From positions 356,501 through 420,500 of the forward strand of contig NZ_CP012184.1 of the NCBI RefSeq assembly GCF_001420995.1: DNA of 64,000 bases, in the 5' to 3' direction. Shown here in pieces: positions 34,067-42,816 of this stretch. The position numbers and the translations under genes are program-made. The stretch comes from Pseudonocardia sp. EC080619-01. Its GTDB lineage: Bacteria; Actinomycetota; Actinomycetes; Mycobacteriales; Pseudonocardiaceae. Under the pieces are notes generated by a model. The model was not told where the DNA came from. It did not search any database and saw only the letters and a program-made list of their open reading frames with translations. How positions within the stretch are numbered: position 1 is the first letter of the stretch; the number at the start of each line of letters is the position of its first letter.

Positions 34067-35664
34067 GAATGCTCACCCCCTTCTACCGATTTCGAATTGA
34101 CACACACCCGCCGATGGACACGACAGGCGTCGCACGCCGGACCTCGTTGGCGTGACGTAGAGGGCTTGACCGGCCTGGCGACGTCGACACTCCGAGGCGT
34201 CGGACGAGACTCTTGACCGAATTCAAGCCGGAACCATTGCTTAGACACCACACAGGAATGAGGATGACGAGCCAGATTGCGGTCGACCCTGTACCTGCTC
34301 GAACCTGCTAGCTTGCGGGTTGAGCAAACAGGGCAGGCGGCGTGACGTCAAGGTCGATCCCAGATCGAAAACAAGACGGTGCCGGATCCATGACTCCGCG
34401 AGCTGAGGCGATCCAGAGCAACTAAGATCCACATATCGCCGACGACCCAGGAGTCGTCACCTCGAAATCCGCCCGTCCTACTTCCGAACAACACATCCGG
34501 GGTCGACCCAAGTACTTCATCGGCAGGTTTCGACCAGATCCGGAAGCATGCAGGAGCTGCCGGCAGCGGTGGACACGGCCCAGCCCCACCTCACCGCTCT
34601 GGGGCCCTCCGTCCCCGACATTGGATCCGACGATCGGGGCGGAGCTGGCCGGGATCAAGCAGGCCCGCGCCCACATCTGGCACCGGATGCACCCGCCGCT
34701 CCTCGCCGACCTCTGCACCTGCTGTCACGGATGGAGGTCGGGACCTGACCGGACGGCCTGACCGCCGCACGCGACGTCTTCATGCTGCTGGCCAGATTCG
34801 CCAGGGCGCCACTCCGAGCTCGCAGCCCTCCCCCTCGCCGAATGAGATCGTCCATCCGACCGACGGACTGCCCGTGCGGATCCAGCGTTCCAAGACAGAC
34901 CAGGACGCCCGCGGTACGACCGTTGTCCTGCCGTACCGGACACATCCGGAAACCTGACCATCGTGCGCGGCGCTACGCTGACTTCGACCCACTCGAAGCC
35001 GCCCCCCGTTGGCGGCCTGCATTGATGCGCGCGATGCTGGCCACCCCGCCCTGGCCGCACAGCAGCGCCTATCCGCACCGACCCGGCGGCCGAGCCCGAC
35101 GGCGTTCCCGCTCGATGCAGGTATAGTCGCCCATAGGTGGACCTTGGCGCAGGCTCCGAGTCCACGAGCGTGGTGCAGTCCATGAACTCCGACACCGCGT
35201 GCACTTCGGGCAGGTGAATCGCACACCGACGCCTGATCTCCGTCCCGTATTGCGTTGATGCTCTCGGCAAGTCTGCTCTGCGGCCCGGACGCCTGCGCTA
35301 GCCGGTTGCGGCGCTTGACCAACTCGATCCCGCCGTACCGAAATGTCTCAGGGAATTCTTGATCACGCAGCCGACCCTGCGGCGTGTATTCGACAGATAG
35401 CTTCCGCATCGCACCGGTATACCGCGCCACCTGCTCAGAACGCCGGAGTTGACCAAGCGGTCTTGGCGACCGGATGCCATTCCGCTCCGCACCGCCGGAC
35501 GGATCCAGGATTCCGAGACTACGGATGTGCCGTGAGTGCCGGGGCGTGGCCCCTTGCCTTCCCGCTCGGCAGCGGTGCCGCCACTTGAGGGTCGCACCGC
35601 ATTCGAAGACCGCAGCTGATCGGTTCCGGGCCACAGCGGGATCCCCCCATCAGGGACTGGCTAC
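34067..35664. other. Degenerate, gene-poor right part of the island
   Basis: About 1.6 kb with no intact gene I can support. Short protein-like fragments appear in changing frames: on the plus strand near 34630-34700 (AELAGIKQARAHIWHRMHPP), on the minus strand near 35230-35400 (RKLSVEYTPQGRLRDQEF, FRYGGIELVKRRNRLA) and near 35120-35240 (AIHLPEVHAVSEFMDCTTLV). This looks like decayed coding DNA rather than regulatory sequence. The part next to 34067 must hold the promoter of the peptide operon, but no convincing -35/-10 pair was found. Confidence 0.5.
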
Positions 35665-35844
35665 GAGTCGCTCGCGCCGGGCGTCCGGGCGCTGTGCCGG
35701 CAGGGCACCCTCGTACAGGTGGGGCTGCTGGCCGCCGCGCCCGTCGTCTCGCCGAATCACCCTGGACGAAGCCCCCGCCGCGCTGGCCGCACGCCCGGAA
35801 CCCGGCGAGGTCGTGGTCATCGAGCCGTGACCGGCGCCGCGAGG
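35665..35844 (+). pseudogene. Decayed duplicate of the alcohol dehydrogenase 3' end
   Basis: Matches 29839-30144 with scattered substitutions and a net loss of about 125 bp (sequence corresponding to 29923-30049 is absent), which breaks the frame. It ends with the same ...GTCATCGAGCCGTGA and the following CCGGCGCCGCGAG, after which this copy runs into cobK whereas the left copy runs into the island. It therefore marks the right junction of the insertion. Confidence 0.85.
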
Positions 35845-36587
35845 ACCGCCCCGACGGCGGCCGCGACGTCCGGCACGCACGTCACCCCGGCGGGGAGCGC
35901 CGGCCGGTCGACGACCACGACCGGGACCCCGCGTTCCCGGGCGGCGGTCAGCTTCGGCGCCGTCGCCGCGCCACCGGAGTCCTTCGTGACCAGCACGTGC
36001 GGGCACACGTCGTCGAACAGGGCCCGCTCGGCGTCGAGGTCGAACGGACCGCGGTCGAGCAGCAGCGTGTGCGCCGCGGGCAGCGGCGGGCCGGGCGGGT
36101 CGACGGCCCGGATCCAGAACCGGGCCGCCACCGGGGCGAAGCTCGCGAGCCCACCGCGACCCGTCGTGAGGAGCACCCGGCCGTCCGGGCCGGGCAGCAG
36201 GCCGGGCAGCGCCGCCGCCGCGTCCGCGACCGACGCGACCCGGTGCCAGCGGTCCCCCGGCCCGGGGGTCCAGCCGGGCCTGCGCAGCACCACCAGCGGC
36301 ACCCCGGCGGTCGCGCAGGCCGACGCGGCGTTCGCCGTCATCCCGGCGGCGAACGGGTGGGTCGCGTCGAGGACGGCGTCGACGCCCTCGACGCGCAGGT
36401 GACGCGCGAGTCCCCCGGCTCCGCCGAACCCGCCGACCCGCACCTCGCCGTCGGGCAGGCGGGGGCTGCGCACCGCCCCGGCCAGCGACGACACCACCCG
36501 GACGCCGTCCCGCGTGGACAGGTCGGCGGCCGCCGCCCGCCCCTCGGTCGTACCGCCGAGGACGAGCACCGTGCGGAGAGGACTCAC
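35817..36587 (-). CDS. cobK: Precorrin-6A reductase CobK
   Basis: 256 residues. VLVLGGTTEGRAAA nucleotide-binding N-terminus, DATHPFAAGMTANAASACA, and LLLDRGPFDLDAERALF with VTKDSGG identify CobK/CbiJ, which reduces precorrin-6A with NADPH. GTG at 36587 lies 7 nt after TACCCT (36600-36595), indicating a leaderless message. The 3' end overlaps the dehydrogenase duplicate on the other strand; the island separated this gene from cobG-cobH-cobIJ. Confidence 0.9.
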   Translation of the reverse strand: MSPLRTVLVLGGTTEGRAAAADLSTRDGVRVVSSLAGAVRSPRLPDGEVRVGGFGGAGGLARHLRVEGVDAVLDATHPFAAGMTANAASACATAGVPLVVLRRPGWTPGPGDRWHRVASVADAAAALPGLLPGPDGRVLLTTGRGGLASFAPVAARFWIRAVDPPGPPLPAAHTLLLDRGPFDLDAERALFDDVCPHVLVTKDSGGAATAPKLTAARERGVPVVVVDRPALPAGVTCVPDVAAAVGAVLAAPVTAR

Positions 36588-36593
36588 AACCGC

Positions 36594-36600
36594 CAGGGTA
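36594..36600. promoter_or_regulatory. Overlapping divergent leaderless -10 elements (cobK/HAD)
   Basis: In the 18-bp gap between cobK and the HAD gene, CAGGGTA holds TACCCT on the minus strand (7 nt to the cobK GTG) and CAGGGT on the plus strand (6 nt to the HAD ATG). Such a short gap leaves room only for mutually overlapping leaderless promoters. Confidence 0.45.
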
Positions 36601-36605
36601 GGTGG

Positions 36606-37268
36606 ATGGCGCTCACGACCGTGGTGTTCGACGTCAACGAGACCCTCTCCGACCTCACGCCGCTCGGGAAGAAGTTCTCCGATCTCGGCGTGCCCGGCTG
36701 GCTCGGCCCCTACTGGTTCGCCTCCACCCTGCGGGAGGGCATCGCGCTGGCCGCGGGCGGGGAGCTCCGGACCTTCTCCGAGATCGGGACCGACACCGCG
36801 GCCCGGCTGCTGCGCCGGCACGGCGTGCGCTGGGCCGACGTCCGGGCCGGGGAGGTCCTGGACGGGTTCCTGGAACTGCCGGTGCACCCCGACGTCCACG
36901 ACGGCGTCGCCGCACTGCGGGCCGCGGGCCTGCGGCTGGTCACACTGTCGAACGGCGCCGCGGCCGTCGCCGAGCGGCTCCTCGGCGGCCACGGGCTGCG
37001 TGAGCAGTTCGACCGGGTGCTGTCGGTCGAGGACGCCGGGATCTGGAAGCCCGCCCCCGCCGCCTACACCTACGCGCTGCGCACCTGCGGGATCGACGCG
37101 TCCGAGGCGGTGATGGTCGCGGTGCACCCGTGGGACCTGCACGGGGCCGCCCGGACCGGGATGGCGACGGCGTGGCTGAACCGCACCGGCGAGCCATGGC
37201 CCGGCCACCTCACGCCACCGACCTTCACCGTCCGGGCGCTGCCCGAGCTGGCGGGCCGGCTGGCCTGA
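36606..37268 (+). CDS. HAD hydrolase, haloacid dehalogenase type II-like
   Basis: 220 residues. HAD motifs: FDVNETLSD (nucleophile Asp), VTLSNG (motif II), GIWKPAPAAY (Lys) and VAVHPWDLHGA (acidic motif IV). The D-x-N-E-T-L form is typical of proteins annotated as haloacid dehalogenase type II. Could be a 2-haloacid dehalogenase or a phosphatase. Divergent from cobK; convergent with the ROK regulator. Confidence 0.83.
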   Translation: MALTTVVFDVNETLSDLTPLGKKFSDLGVPGWLGPYWFASTLREGIALAAGGELRTFSEIGTDTAARLLRRHGVRWADVRAGEVLDGFLELPVHPDVHDGVAALRAAGLRLVTLSNGAAAVAERLLGGHGLREQFDRVLSVEDAGIWKPAPAAYTYALRTCGIDASEAVMVAVHPWDLHGAARTGMATAWLNRTGEPWPGHLTPPTFTVRALPELAGRLA

Positions 37269-37287
37269 TCCCGGCGACCGGACCGGC

Positions 37288-38457
37288 TCAGACGACCTCG
37301 AGCACCGGCTCGAACGCCAGCTCGGCCGCGCCGACCAGGGCGCCGTCGCGGCCGAGCGGCGAGACCGCGATCCGGGTCCCGCCGACCGCGCGGCTGACCA
37401 GGCTGCGCCGCTCGACCTCCGCGCGCACCCGGTCGACCACCGGCGCGGGCAGTGCCCCGAACAGGTCGCCGAGCACGACGAGCTCCGGTGCCAGCATGTT
37501 CACGATCGTCACCAGGCCGGCCGCCATCCAGCCGGCGTAGCCGCCGAGGAGGTGCTCGGCGCGGCCGGGGACGGCGGCGAGCGCGCGCAGCTCGGCGACG
37601 AGCACCCCGCGCGCGGTGTCCTCGGGCAGGCCGAGGGCCCGGCACAGCGCGGGCTCGCCGACCTCGGTCTCCCAGCAGCCCCGGGAGCCGCAGAAGCACT
37701 CCCGGCCGTCGGGCCGGACGAGCAGGTGGCCGAGCTCGCCGACGTAGCCGCCGGTGCCGCGCAACGGACGCCCGCCGGACACGACGCCGCCACCGACGCC
37801 GACGTCGGCCGACAGGTAGACCATGTCGGCCACGTCCCGCCCGACGCCACGGACGTGCTCGGCCAGCGCGCCCAGCTCGGCGTCGTTCGCGACCTGGACG
37901 GGCGTGCCCAGCACCGACGACAGCCGGCTCCCCAGCCCGACGTCGCGCCAGCCCAGGTTCGGTGCCTCGTGCACGAACCCGTCCGCGCGCCGGACCACGC
38001 CGGGCACCGACACCCCGGCACCGCGTTCGCGCACCCCCAGCTCGTCGCGCAGCAGCTCGGCGGACTCGGCGAGGTGGGTGATCACCTCGCCGGGCAGCCG
38101 GGTGGTGCGGTGCAGGTTCCAGCTGTGCCGGCCCAGGATCTGCCCGCCGATCCCGACCATCGCCAGCGCGACCTGGTCCACCCGCACGTCGACGGCGAGC
38201 ACGACCGCCGCCTGCGGGTCGGGCAGCACCAGCAGCGACGGCCGTCCCGCCCCGGACCGCCGGGCGGGGACCGCCTCGCTGACCACCCCCGCCCCGGCGA
38301 GCCCGTCCACCACCGACTTGATCGTGCTGCGGTTGAGGCCGAGCTCGCCGGCGAGGGTGGCGCGGGTGCAGGGCCCGTCGACGTGCAGCCGGCGCAGCAG
38401 GGCGGTCCTGTTGTGCCGGCGCGCGTCGTCGGGCCGGGTTCCCGTCGGGGTGCTCAC
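37288..38457 (-). CDS. ROK-family transcriptional repressor (XylR/NagC-like)
   Basis: 389 residues. N-terminal winged helix (TRATLAGELGLNRSTIKSVVDGL), then a ROK kinase-like domain with GELGHL and the zinc motif CFCGSRGCWE. Such proteins sense a sugar and repress its transporter. GTG at 38457, 13 bp after the permease stop, so it is the last gene of the binding protein/ATPase/permease/ROK operon and probably autoregulated through the palindrome at 41976-41994. Confidence 0.9.
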   Translation of the reverse strand: MSTPTGTRPDDARRHNRTALLRRLHVDGPCTRATLAGELGLNRSTIKSVVDGLAGAGVVSEAVPARRSGAGRPSLLVLPDPQAAVVLAVDVRVDQVALAMVGIGGQILGRHSWNLHRTTRLPGEVITHLAESAELLRDELGVRERGAGVSVPGVVRRADGFVHEAPNLGWRDVGLGSRLSSVLGTPVQVANDAELGALAEHVRGVGRDVADMVYLSADVGVGGGVVSGGRPLRGTGGYVGELGHLLVRPDGRECFCGSRGCWETEVGEPALCRALGLPEDTARGVLVAELRALAAVPGRAEHLLGGYAGWMAAGLVTIVNMLAPELVVLGDLFGALPAPVVDRVRAEVERRSLVSRAVGGTRIAVSPLGRDGALVGAAELAFEPVLEVV

Positions 38458-38470
38458 CGGATGGCCGCCG

Positions 38471-39928
38471 TCACCGTCCGGTGGCCGCCGAGCGCCGCCG
38501 GGAGAGCACGTCGACGGCCGCGGCCAGCAGCAGCACCAGCCCGGTCACGACGAACACGACGGCGGCGGGCTGCTTGAGCAGGCCCAGGCCGTTCTGCACG
38601 GTCGCCAGCACGGTGCCGCCGATCACGGCGTTGGAGATCCGCCCGCGCCCGCCGAAGAGCGACGTCCCGCCGATCACCGCGGCACCGACCGCGAACAGCA
38701 GGGTGTTCCCGCCGCCCGCCGCCGGGTTCACCGAGCCGATCTTCGAGGAGTAGACGATGGCGCCGATCGCGGCGAACGCCGTCGAGATCACGAACACCGA
38801 CGCCCGGATCCGGACGACGTCGATGCCGGCCCGGCGTGCGGCCTCCCGGTTCCCGCCGACGGCGTAGACGTGCCGGCCGAACCGGGTCCGGTCCAGCACC
38901 CAGGTGCCCAGCACGAGCAGCACCAGCACGATCGGCACCACGTAGGGCACGCCGGCGATCGCGACCGTCCCCGGTGAGCGGTCCTGCACGAGCAGGAACG
39001 TGGCGAGCCCGCCCAGCACGACCACCGCCCCGATCTTGATCATCACCAGCCCGGTCGGCCGGGCCACCAGGCCGCTCCGCAGCCGGGACCGCTGCCGGAC
39101 CAGCTGGACCACCGCGTAGCCGCCCGCGGCCACGACGAACAGTACCCAGGACCCCGTGACGGACAGGTTGCCGTTCGCCACCGCGTTGATCAGCGGGTCG
39201 CGCAGGGCCAGGGTGCCGCCGTCGCCGATCAGCTGCAGGATCACGCCCTGCCAGGTGATGAACAGGGCCAGGGTGACGACGAACGAGGGCATCCCGACCC
39301 GGGCCACCAGGAACCCGGTCAGGCAGCCGATGACGACGCCGACGCCGAGCGCGAGGCCCATCACCGTCCACGCCGTCGCCGGGACGCCGATCACCAGCAG
39401 CGCCGCGGTCAGCAGGCTGATCGCCGTCCCGGCCCACACCCGGACCAGCGCGGCCAGCCCGGCCGCGACCACCATCACGATCACGAGCAGCACGAACACG
39501 ACGGTGCCGGTCGCGCCGAGGACGTTGCCGTCGTTCACCAGGGGCAGCGCCATCAGCGCCGCCGCCAGCCCGGACGCGGTGCCCGCCGCCAGGTCGATCT
39601 CGCCGGTGAGCAGGACGAACACCAGGCCCATCGCGATGATGGTCGGCCCGGCGCCCTGCTGCAGGAGGTTCGCCAGGTTCAGCAGGCTGCCGAAGGTGCC
39701 GCCGGTGTCGAGCACGGTGAACAGCACGAACAGCGCGGCGAGCCCCAGCAGGGCCGGCAGCGAGCCGAGCTCGCCGGAGCGCAGTCCCCGCAGGTAGCCG
39801 GTGATCGCCTCGCCGGTGCTGTGCGCGGTCGTGTCGATGCCGAAGTCGGCGGCCCGGTTGCCGGGGTTCGCCCGCCGGGCGGCGTTCGGCGGCTCGTCGG
39901 TCCTGGTCGTCCGGGTCGTCCGGGTCAC
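38471..39928 (-). CDS. Sugar ABC permease, XylH-like
   Basis: 485 residues with more than ten hydrophobic segments; LTGEIDLAAGTASGLAAALM and GGTSLFGGRGRISNAVIGG are hallmarks of ribose/xylose-type (BPD_transp_2) permeases. Length and an extended N-terminus match XylH rather than RbsC. GTG at 39928 follows GGAAGGAGGAGAC. The N-terminus begins with a TRTTRTTRT repeat encoded by short tandem repeats. Confidence 0.9.
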   Translation of the reverse strand: MTRTTRTTRTDEPPNAARRANPGNRAADFGIDTTAHSTGEAITGYLRGLRSGELGSLPALLGLAALFVLFTVLDTGGTFGSLLNLANLLQQGAGPTIIAMGLVFVLLTGEIDLAAGTASGLAAALMALPLVNDGNVLGATGTVVFVLLVIVMVVAAGLAALVRVWAGTAISLLTAALLVIGVPATAWTVMGLALGVGVVIGCLTGFLVARVGMPSFVVTLALFITWQGVILQLIGDGGTLALRDPLINAVANGNLSVTGSWVLFVVAAGGYAVVQLVRQRSRLRSGLVARPTGLVMIKIGAVVVLGGLATFLLVQDRSPGTVAIAGVPYVVPIVLVLLVLGTWVLDRTRFGRHVYAVGGNREAARRAGIDVVRIRASVFVISTAFAAIGAIVYSSKIGSVNPAAGGGNTLLFAVGAAVIGGTSLFGGRGRISNAVIGGTVLATVQNGLGLLKQPAAVVFVVTGLVLLLAAAVDVLSRRRSAATGR

Positions 39929-39972
39929 CGTGTCTCCTCCTTCCGGGTCGGGGGTGGGGCCGTCGCCGCGGG

Positions 39973-40749
39973 TCACTGCGCGGCCGCCGACTCGGGCCGG
40001 GCCAGGCCCAGCTCGCCGGACCGGCCGGCGGTGATCAGCTGGACGACCTGGGAGTGGTCGACCTCCGACGTCGGGACCTCGGCGACCATCCGGCCGAGGT
40101 AGAGGCAGGCGATCCGGTCCGAGACCTCGAAGACGTCGGCCATGTTGTGGCTGATCAGGACGACGGCGAGGCCCTGCTCGGCCAGCCGCCGCACCAGGTC
40201 GAGCACCTGCCGGGTCTGGGCGACGCCGAGCGCCGCGGTCGGCTCGTCGAGCAGCACGACCCGGGAGTCCCACAGCACGGACTTGGCGATGGCGACGGTC
40301 TGCCGCTGCCCGCCGGACAGCGACGCGACCGGTGTCCGGACCGAGGTGACCGTGCGGACCGACAGCGATGCCAGCGTGTCCCGGGCCGCCTGCTCCATGG
40401 ACGCCTCGTCGAGCATCCAGGAGCGGCCGCGCTCCCGGCCGAGGAACATGTTCTGGACGATGTCGAGGTTGTCGGCCAGCGCGAGGTCCTGGTAGACGAC
40501 CTCGATGCCGAGCCGGGCCGCGTCCGACGGCGCGTCCAGCGACACCGGATCGCCGTCGAAGACGATCTCGCCGCCGTCGATCGGGTGGATGCCGGCGACG
40601 CACTTGACCAGCGTGGACTTGCCGGCGCCGTTGTCGCCGACGAGGGCGGTGACCTCCCCGGCGCGGACCGCGAGGTCGACGTCGTGCAGGACCCGCACCG
40701 CGCCGAAGCTCTTCGTCACCCCGCGCAGGGACAGGATCGGTTCGGCCAT
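39973..40749 (-). CDS. Sugar ABC ATPase, single-domain XylG-like
   Basis: 258 residues with one nucleotide-binding domain: Walker A GDNGAGKST, LSGGQRQTV signature, VVLLDEPTAAL Walker B and ISHN H-loop. Ribose/xylose-class ATPases usually have two fused domains; the half-length form is common in actinobacteria and would homodimerise. ATG at 40749; 24 bp separate it from the binding-protein stop. Confidence 0.9.
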   Translation of the reverse strand: MAEPILSLRGVTKSFGAVRVLHDVDLAVRAGEVTALVGDNGAGKSTLVKCVAGIHPIDGGEIVFDGDPVSLDAPSDAARLGIEVVYQDLALADNLDIVQNMFLGRERGRSWMLDEASMEQAARDTLASLSVRTVTSVRTPVASLSGGQRQTVAIAKSVLWDSRVVLLDEPTAALGVAQTRQVLDLVRRLAEQGLAVVLISHNMADVFEVSDRIACLYLGRMVAEVPTSEVDHSQVVQLITAGRSGELGLARPESAAAQ

Positions 40750-40773
40750 GGCCGTACCTCCGGGTGGTGGTGG

Positions 40774-41919
40774 CTACTGGATGCCGAGGCGGCCGCACTC
40801 GGCCGTGACCGGACCGGTGCAGATCTCCGACGGCTGGATGTAGCCGGCGTCGGTGACCGTCTTGACGTTGTCCTTGGTGATCAGCTGCGGGGTGAGCAGC
40901 ACGGACTTCACGTCCCGGTTGCCCTTCGGGTCGTTCACCGTCTGGGTGGCGACGGCGTCGGCGCCCGCGGTGTCGCCCGTCGCCAGCGCCCCGGCCAGCT
41001 TCGCCGCCGCGTCGGCCTCCTCCTGGATCGGCTTGAACACCGTCATGTACTGGTCACCGCGCAGGATGGCGGCGAGCCCGTCGGCGGTGGCGTCCTGGCC
41101 GGTGACCGGGACGGTGCCGTTGAGGCCGTACTTGGCGAGCACCGTGATGATCGATCCGGCCATGCCGTCGTTGGCGACGGCGACGCCGTCGACCTTGCCG
41201 CCGTTGGCGGTGAGCAGCTGCTCGAAGGTGGTCCCGGCGACCTGGTTGTCCCACTTGTCGATCGCCTGGTCACCGGCCAGCACGAACTCGCCGGAGTCGT
41301 ACTTCGGCTGCAGGGCCTTCAGCTGCCCGTTCTTGTAGAGCGTCGCGTTGTTGTCGGTCGGGGCGCCCTCGATCTGGATGATCTGCGCGCCCGGCTTCGC
41401 CCCGATCCCCTGGACCAGGCCCTGCCCCTGGAGCTCGCCGACCTTCTCGTTGTCGAAGGACACGTAGTAGTCGCTGGTGCCGCCCAGGTTGAGCCGGTCG
41501 TAGTCGATGACCGGGATGCCCTGTGCCTTCGCCTTCTGCGCGACGGCGTTGCCGCCGTCGCCGCTGATCGAGGCGATGATCAGCACCTTGACCCCGCTGG
41601 AGATCATCCCGTCGGCCAGCGTCGAGAACTTCTGCTCGTCGCCCTGCGCGTTCTGGATGTCCGGGTCGAGGCCCTGCGCGCGCAGGGCCTTGTCCAGCAT
41701 CGGCTTGTCGAAGCCCTCCCACCGGGCCGACGTGTCGGTCTCCGGGAGGATCACCCCGACCTTCGTCCCGCCGGCCCCCGCGTCGCCGCCGCCGGCGTCC
41801 TCCTGGCCGCCGCCCGCGCTGTTCTGACCGCAGCCCGCCACCACGAGCAGCAGGCCGAGACCCGCCGCCGTCACCGCCCGCCGCAACCGGGACCCACGCC
41901 CCGTCTCCCGCACCTTCAT
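40774..41919 (-). CDS. Sugar-binding lipoprotein, XylF-like
   Basis: 381 residues. Lipobox VVAGC after a short signal peptide, a Gly/Ala-rich tether, then a periplasmic-binding fold: VGVILPETDTSARWEGFDKPML, SFDNEKVGELQGQGL, VDGVAVANDGMAGSI and TVPVTGQDATADGLAAI, all as in XylF. D-xylose or another pentose is the likely ligand. ATG at 41919 with GGAGGGGATG upstream. First gene of the operon. Confidence 0.88.
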   Translation of the reverse strand: MKVRETGRGSRLRRAVTAAGLGLLLVVAGCGQNSAGGGQEDAGGGDAGAGGTKVGVILPETDTSARWEGFDKPMLDKALRAQGLDPDIQNAQGDEQKFSTLADGMISSGVKVLIIASISGDGGNAVAQKAKAQGIPVIDYDRLNLGGTSDYYVSFDNEKVGELQGQGLVQGIGAKPGAQIIQIEGAPTDNNATLYKNGQLKALQPKYDSGEFVLAGDQAIDKWDNQVAGTTFEQLLTANGGKVDGVAVANDGMAGSIITVLAKYGLNGTVPVTGQDATADGLAAILRGDQYMTVFKPIQEEADAAAKLAGALATGDTAGADAVATQTVNDPKGNRDVKSVLLTPQLITKDNVKTVTDAGYIQPSEICTGPVTAECGRLGIQ

Positions 41920-41975
41920 CGGCACATCCCCTCCACGACGTTGTGGATCACCGGCCGCACTGCACGGCCGAGTGA

Positions 41976-41994
41976 ATGTTGCGAGCGCCAACAT
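41976..41994. promoter_or_regulatory. Palindromic operator, probable ROK/XylR site
   Basis: ATGTTG-CGAGCGC-CAACAT, perfect 6-bp arms, 57 bp upstream of the XylF-like start. The GTTG...CAAC core with a 7-bp spacer resembles known XylR-type ROK sites. Assignment to the ROK protein encoded at the end of the operon is inferred. Confidence 0.65.
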
Positions 41995-42180
41995 ATTCGC
42001 CCGGAGGTCGTGATCGACAGCCGGGTGAATCGAGAAAGTATGTGCCGGACGGTCACGATCGGATCACGACGGGCGTCATTTGTTGCCGCCCCGGCCCAGC
42101 CGCTCTTGCCGCTCCGGCAAGTTTTCTTGCCGGCCGGCGCAGGGTGCCGGGACCCTGGCGACACCGACACGAGGAGCGCC

Positions 42181-42813
42181 ATGAGCACGATGCCCGACCA
42201 CGACGACCCCGCTGCCTTCTGGGAGGCCCTCTACGCCGGCCGCGACACCACCGTGGAGCCACGGGTGAACGCGCGCCTCGACGAGATCGCCGCGGCCCTC
42301 ACCCCCGGCGACGCGCTGGACCTCGGCTGCGGGGGCGGCGGCGACGCGCTGTGGCTCGCCCGCCGCGGCTGGCGGGTCACCGCGGTCGACATCGCCGGGG
42401 CGGCGACCACCGCGCTGGCACAGCGCGCGGCCGCCGCCGGCCTCGGCGACCGCATCACCGCCGAGCGGCACGACCTGGCCGACACCTTCCCGGACGGCCG
42501 GTTCGACCTGGTCTCGGCCCAGTACTTCCAGACACCGTTCGCCCTGCCCCGCGCCCGGGTGCTGCGCACGGCGGTCGACGCGCTGCGCCCCGGCGGACGA
42601 CTGGTCGTCGTCGACCACGGCTCGACCGCGCCGTGGTCGTGGAACCAGGACCCGGACACGCACTTCCCCACCCCGGAGGAGGTGCTCGACGGGATCGGGC
42701 CGGCACCCGTCGTCGTCGAGCGGGCCGACCGTCCGGTGCGGCGGGCGACCGGGCCCGGCGGGCAGACCGCCGACGTCGTCGACCACGTCCTGGTGCTGCG
42801 CCGGGACGGGTGA
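42181..42813 (+). CDS. Class I SAM-dependent methyltransferase
   Basis: 210 residues. SAM motif I ALDLGCGGGGDALWLA, motif II VTAVDIA, post-II HDLAD and LRPGGRLVVVDHG. Resembles TehB/thiopurine-type small-molecule methyltransferases by length and by the opening AAFWEALYAGRDTT. ATG at 42181 follows GAGGAGCGCC. Monocistronic, ending 3 bp before the convergent ATPase stop. Acceptor unknown. Confidence 0.85.
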   Translation: MSTMPDHDDPAAFWEALYAGRDTTVEPRVNARLDEIAAALTPGDALDLGCGGGGDALWLARRGWRVTAVDIAGAATTALAQRAAAAGLGDRITAERHDLADTFPDGRFDLVSAQYFQTPFALPRARVLRTAVDALRPGGRLVVVDHGSTAPWSWNQDPDTHFPTPEEVLDGIGPAPVVVERADRPVRRATGPGGQTADVVDHVLVLRRDG

Positions 42814-42816
42814 CGC

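Larger units (their letters stand above)
30145..35664. mobile_element. Genomic insertion between alcohol dehydrogenase and cobK
   Basis: The segment is bounded by two copies of the dehydrogenase 3' end (29839-30144 intact; 35665-35844 decayed). Its base composition is lower in G+C (31 of 60 bases in 34201-34260) than the flanks. It contains a five-gene peptide/metalloenzyme/exporter operon at the left and about 1.6 kb of degenerate DNA at the right. No integrase or transposase is recognisable, so the insertion mechanism is unknown. Confidence 0.7.

Noticed and set aside
33930-34074. Alternative start GTG at 34074 giving a longer peptide in another frame
   Set aside because: The ribosome site would overlap or abut the start codon, whereas it is ideally placed for the GTG at 34066; the alternative product is Pro/Arg/Gly-rich, as expected of a shadow frame.
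34063-34251. 62-codon frame whose stop overlaps the 17-codon peptide start (GTGA)
   Set aside because: GTG start without a ribosome site, no recognisable motif apart from CDACRVHRRVC, and low-complexity context; the overlap may be chance. A short upstream gene is not excluded.
30145-35664. Island as an integrase-driven element with att sites in a tRNA
   Set aside because: No integrase and no tRNA at either junction; the flanking duplication is of a protein gene end and far longer than a core att site.
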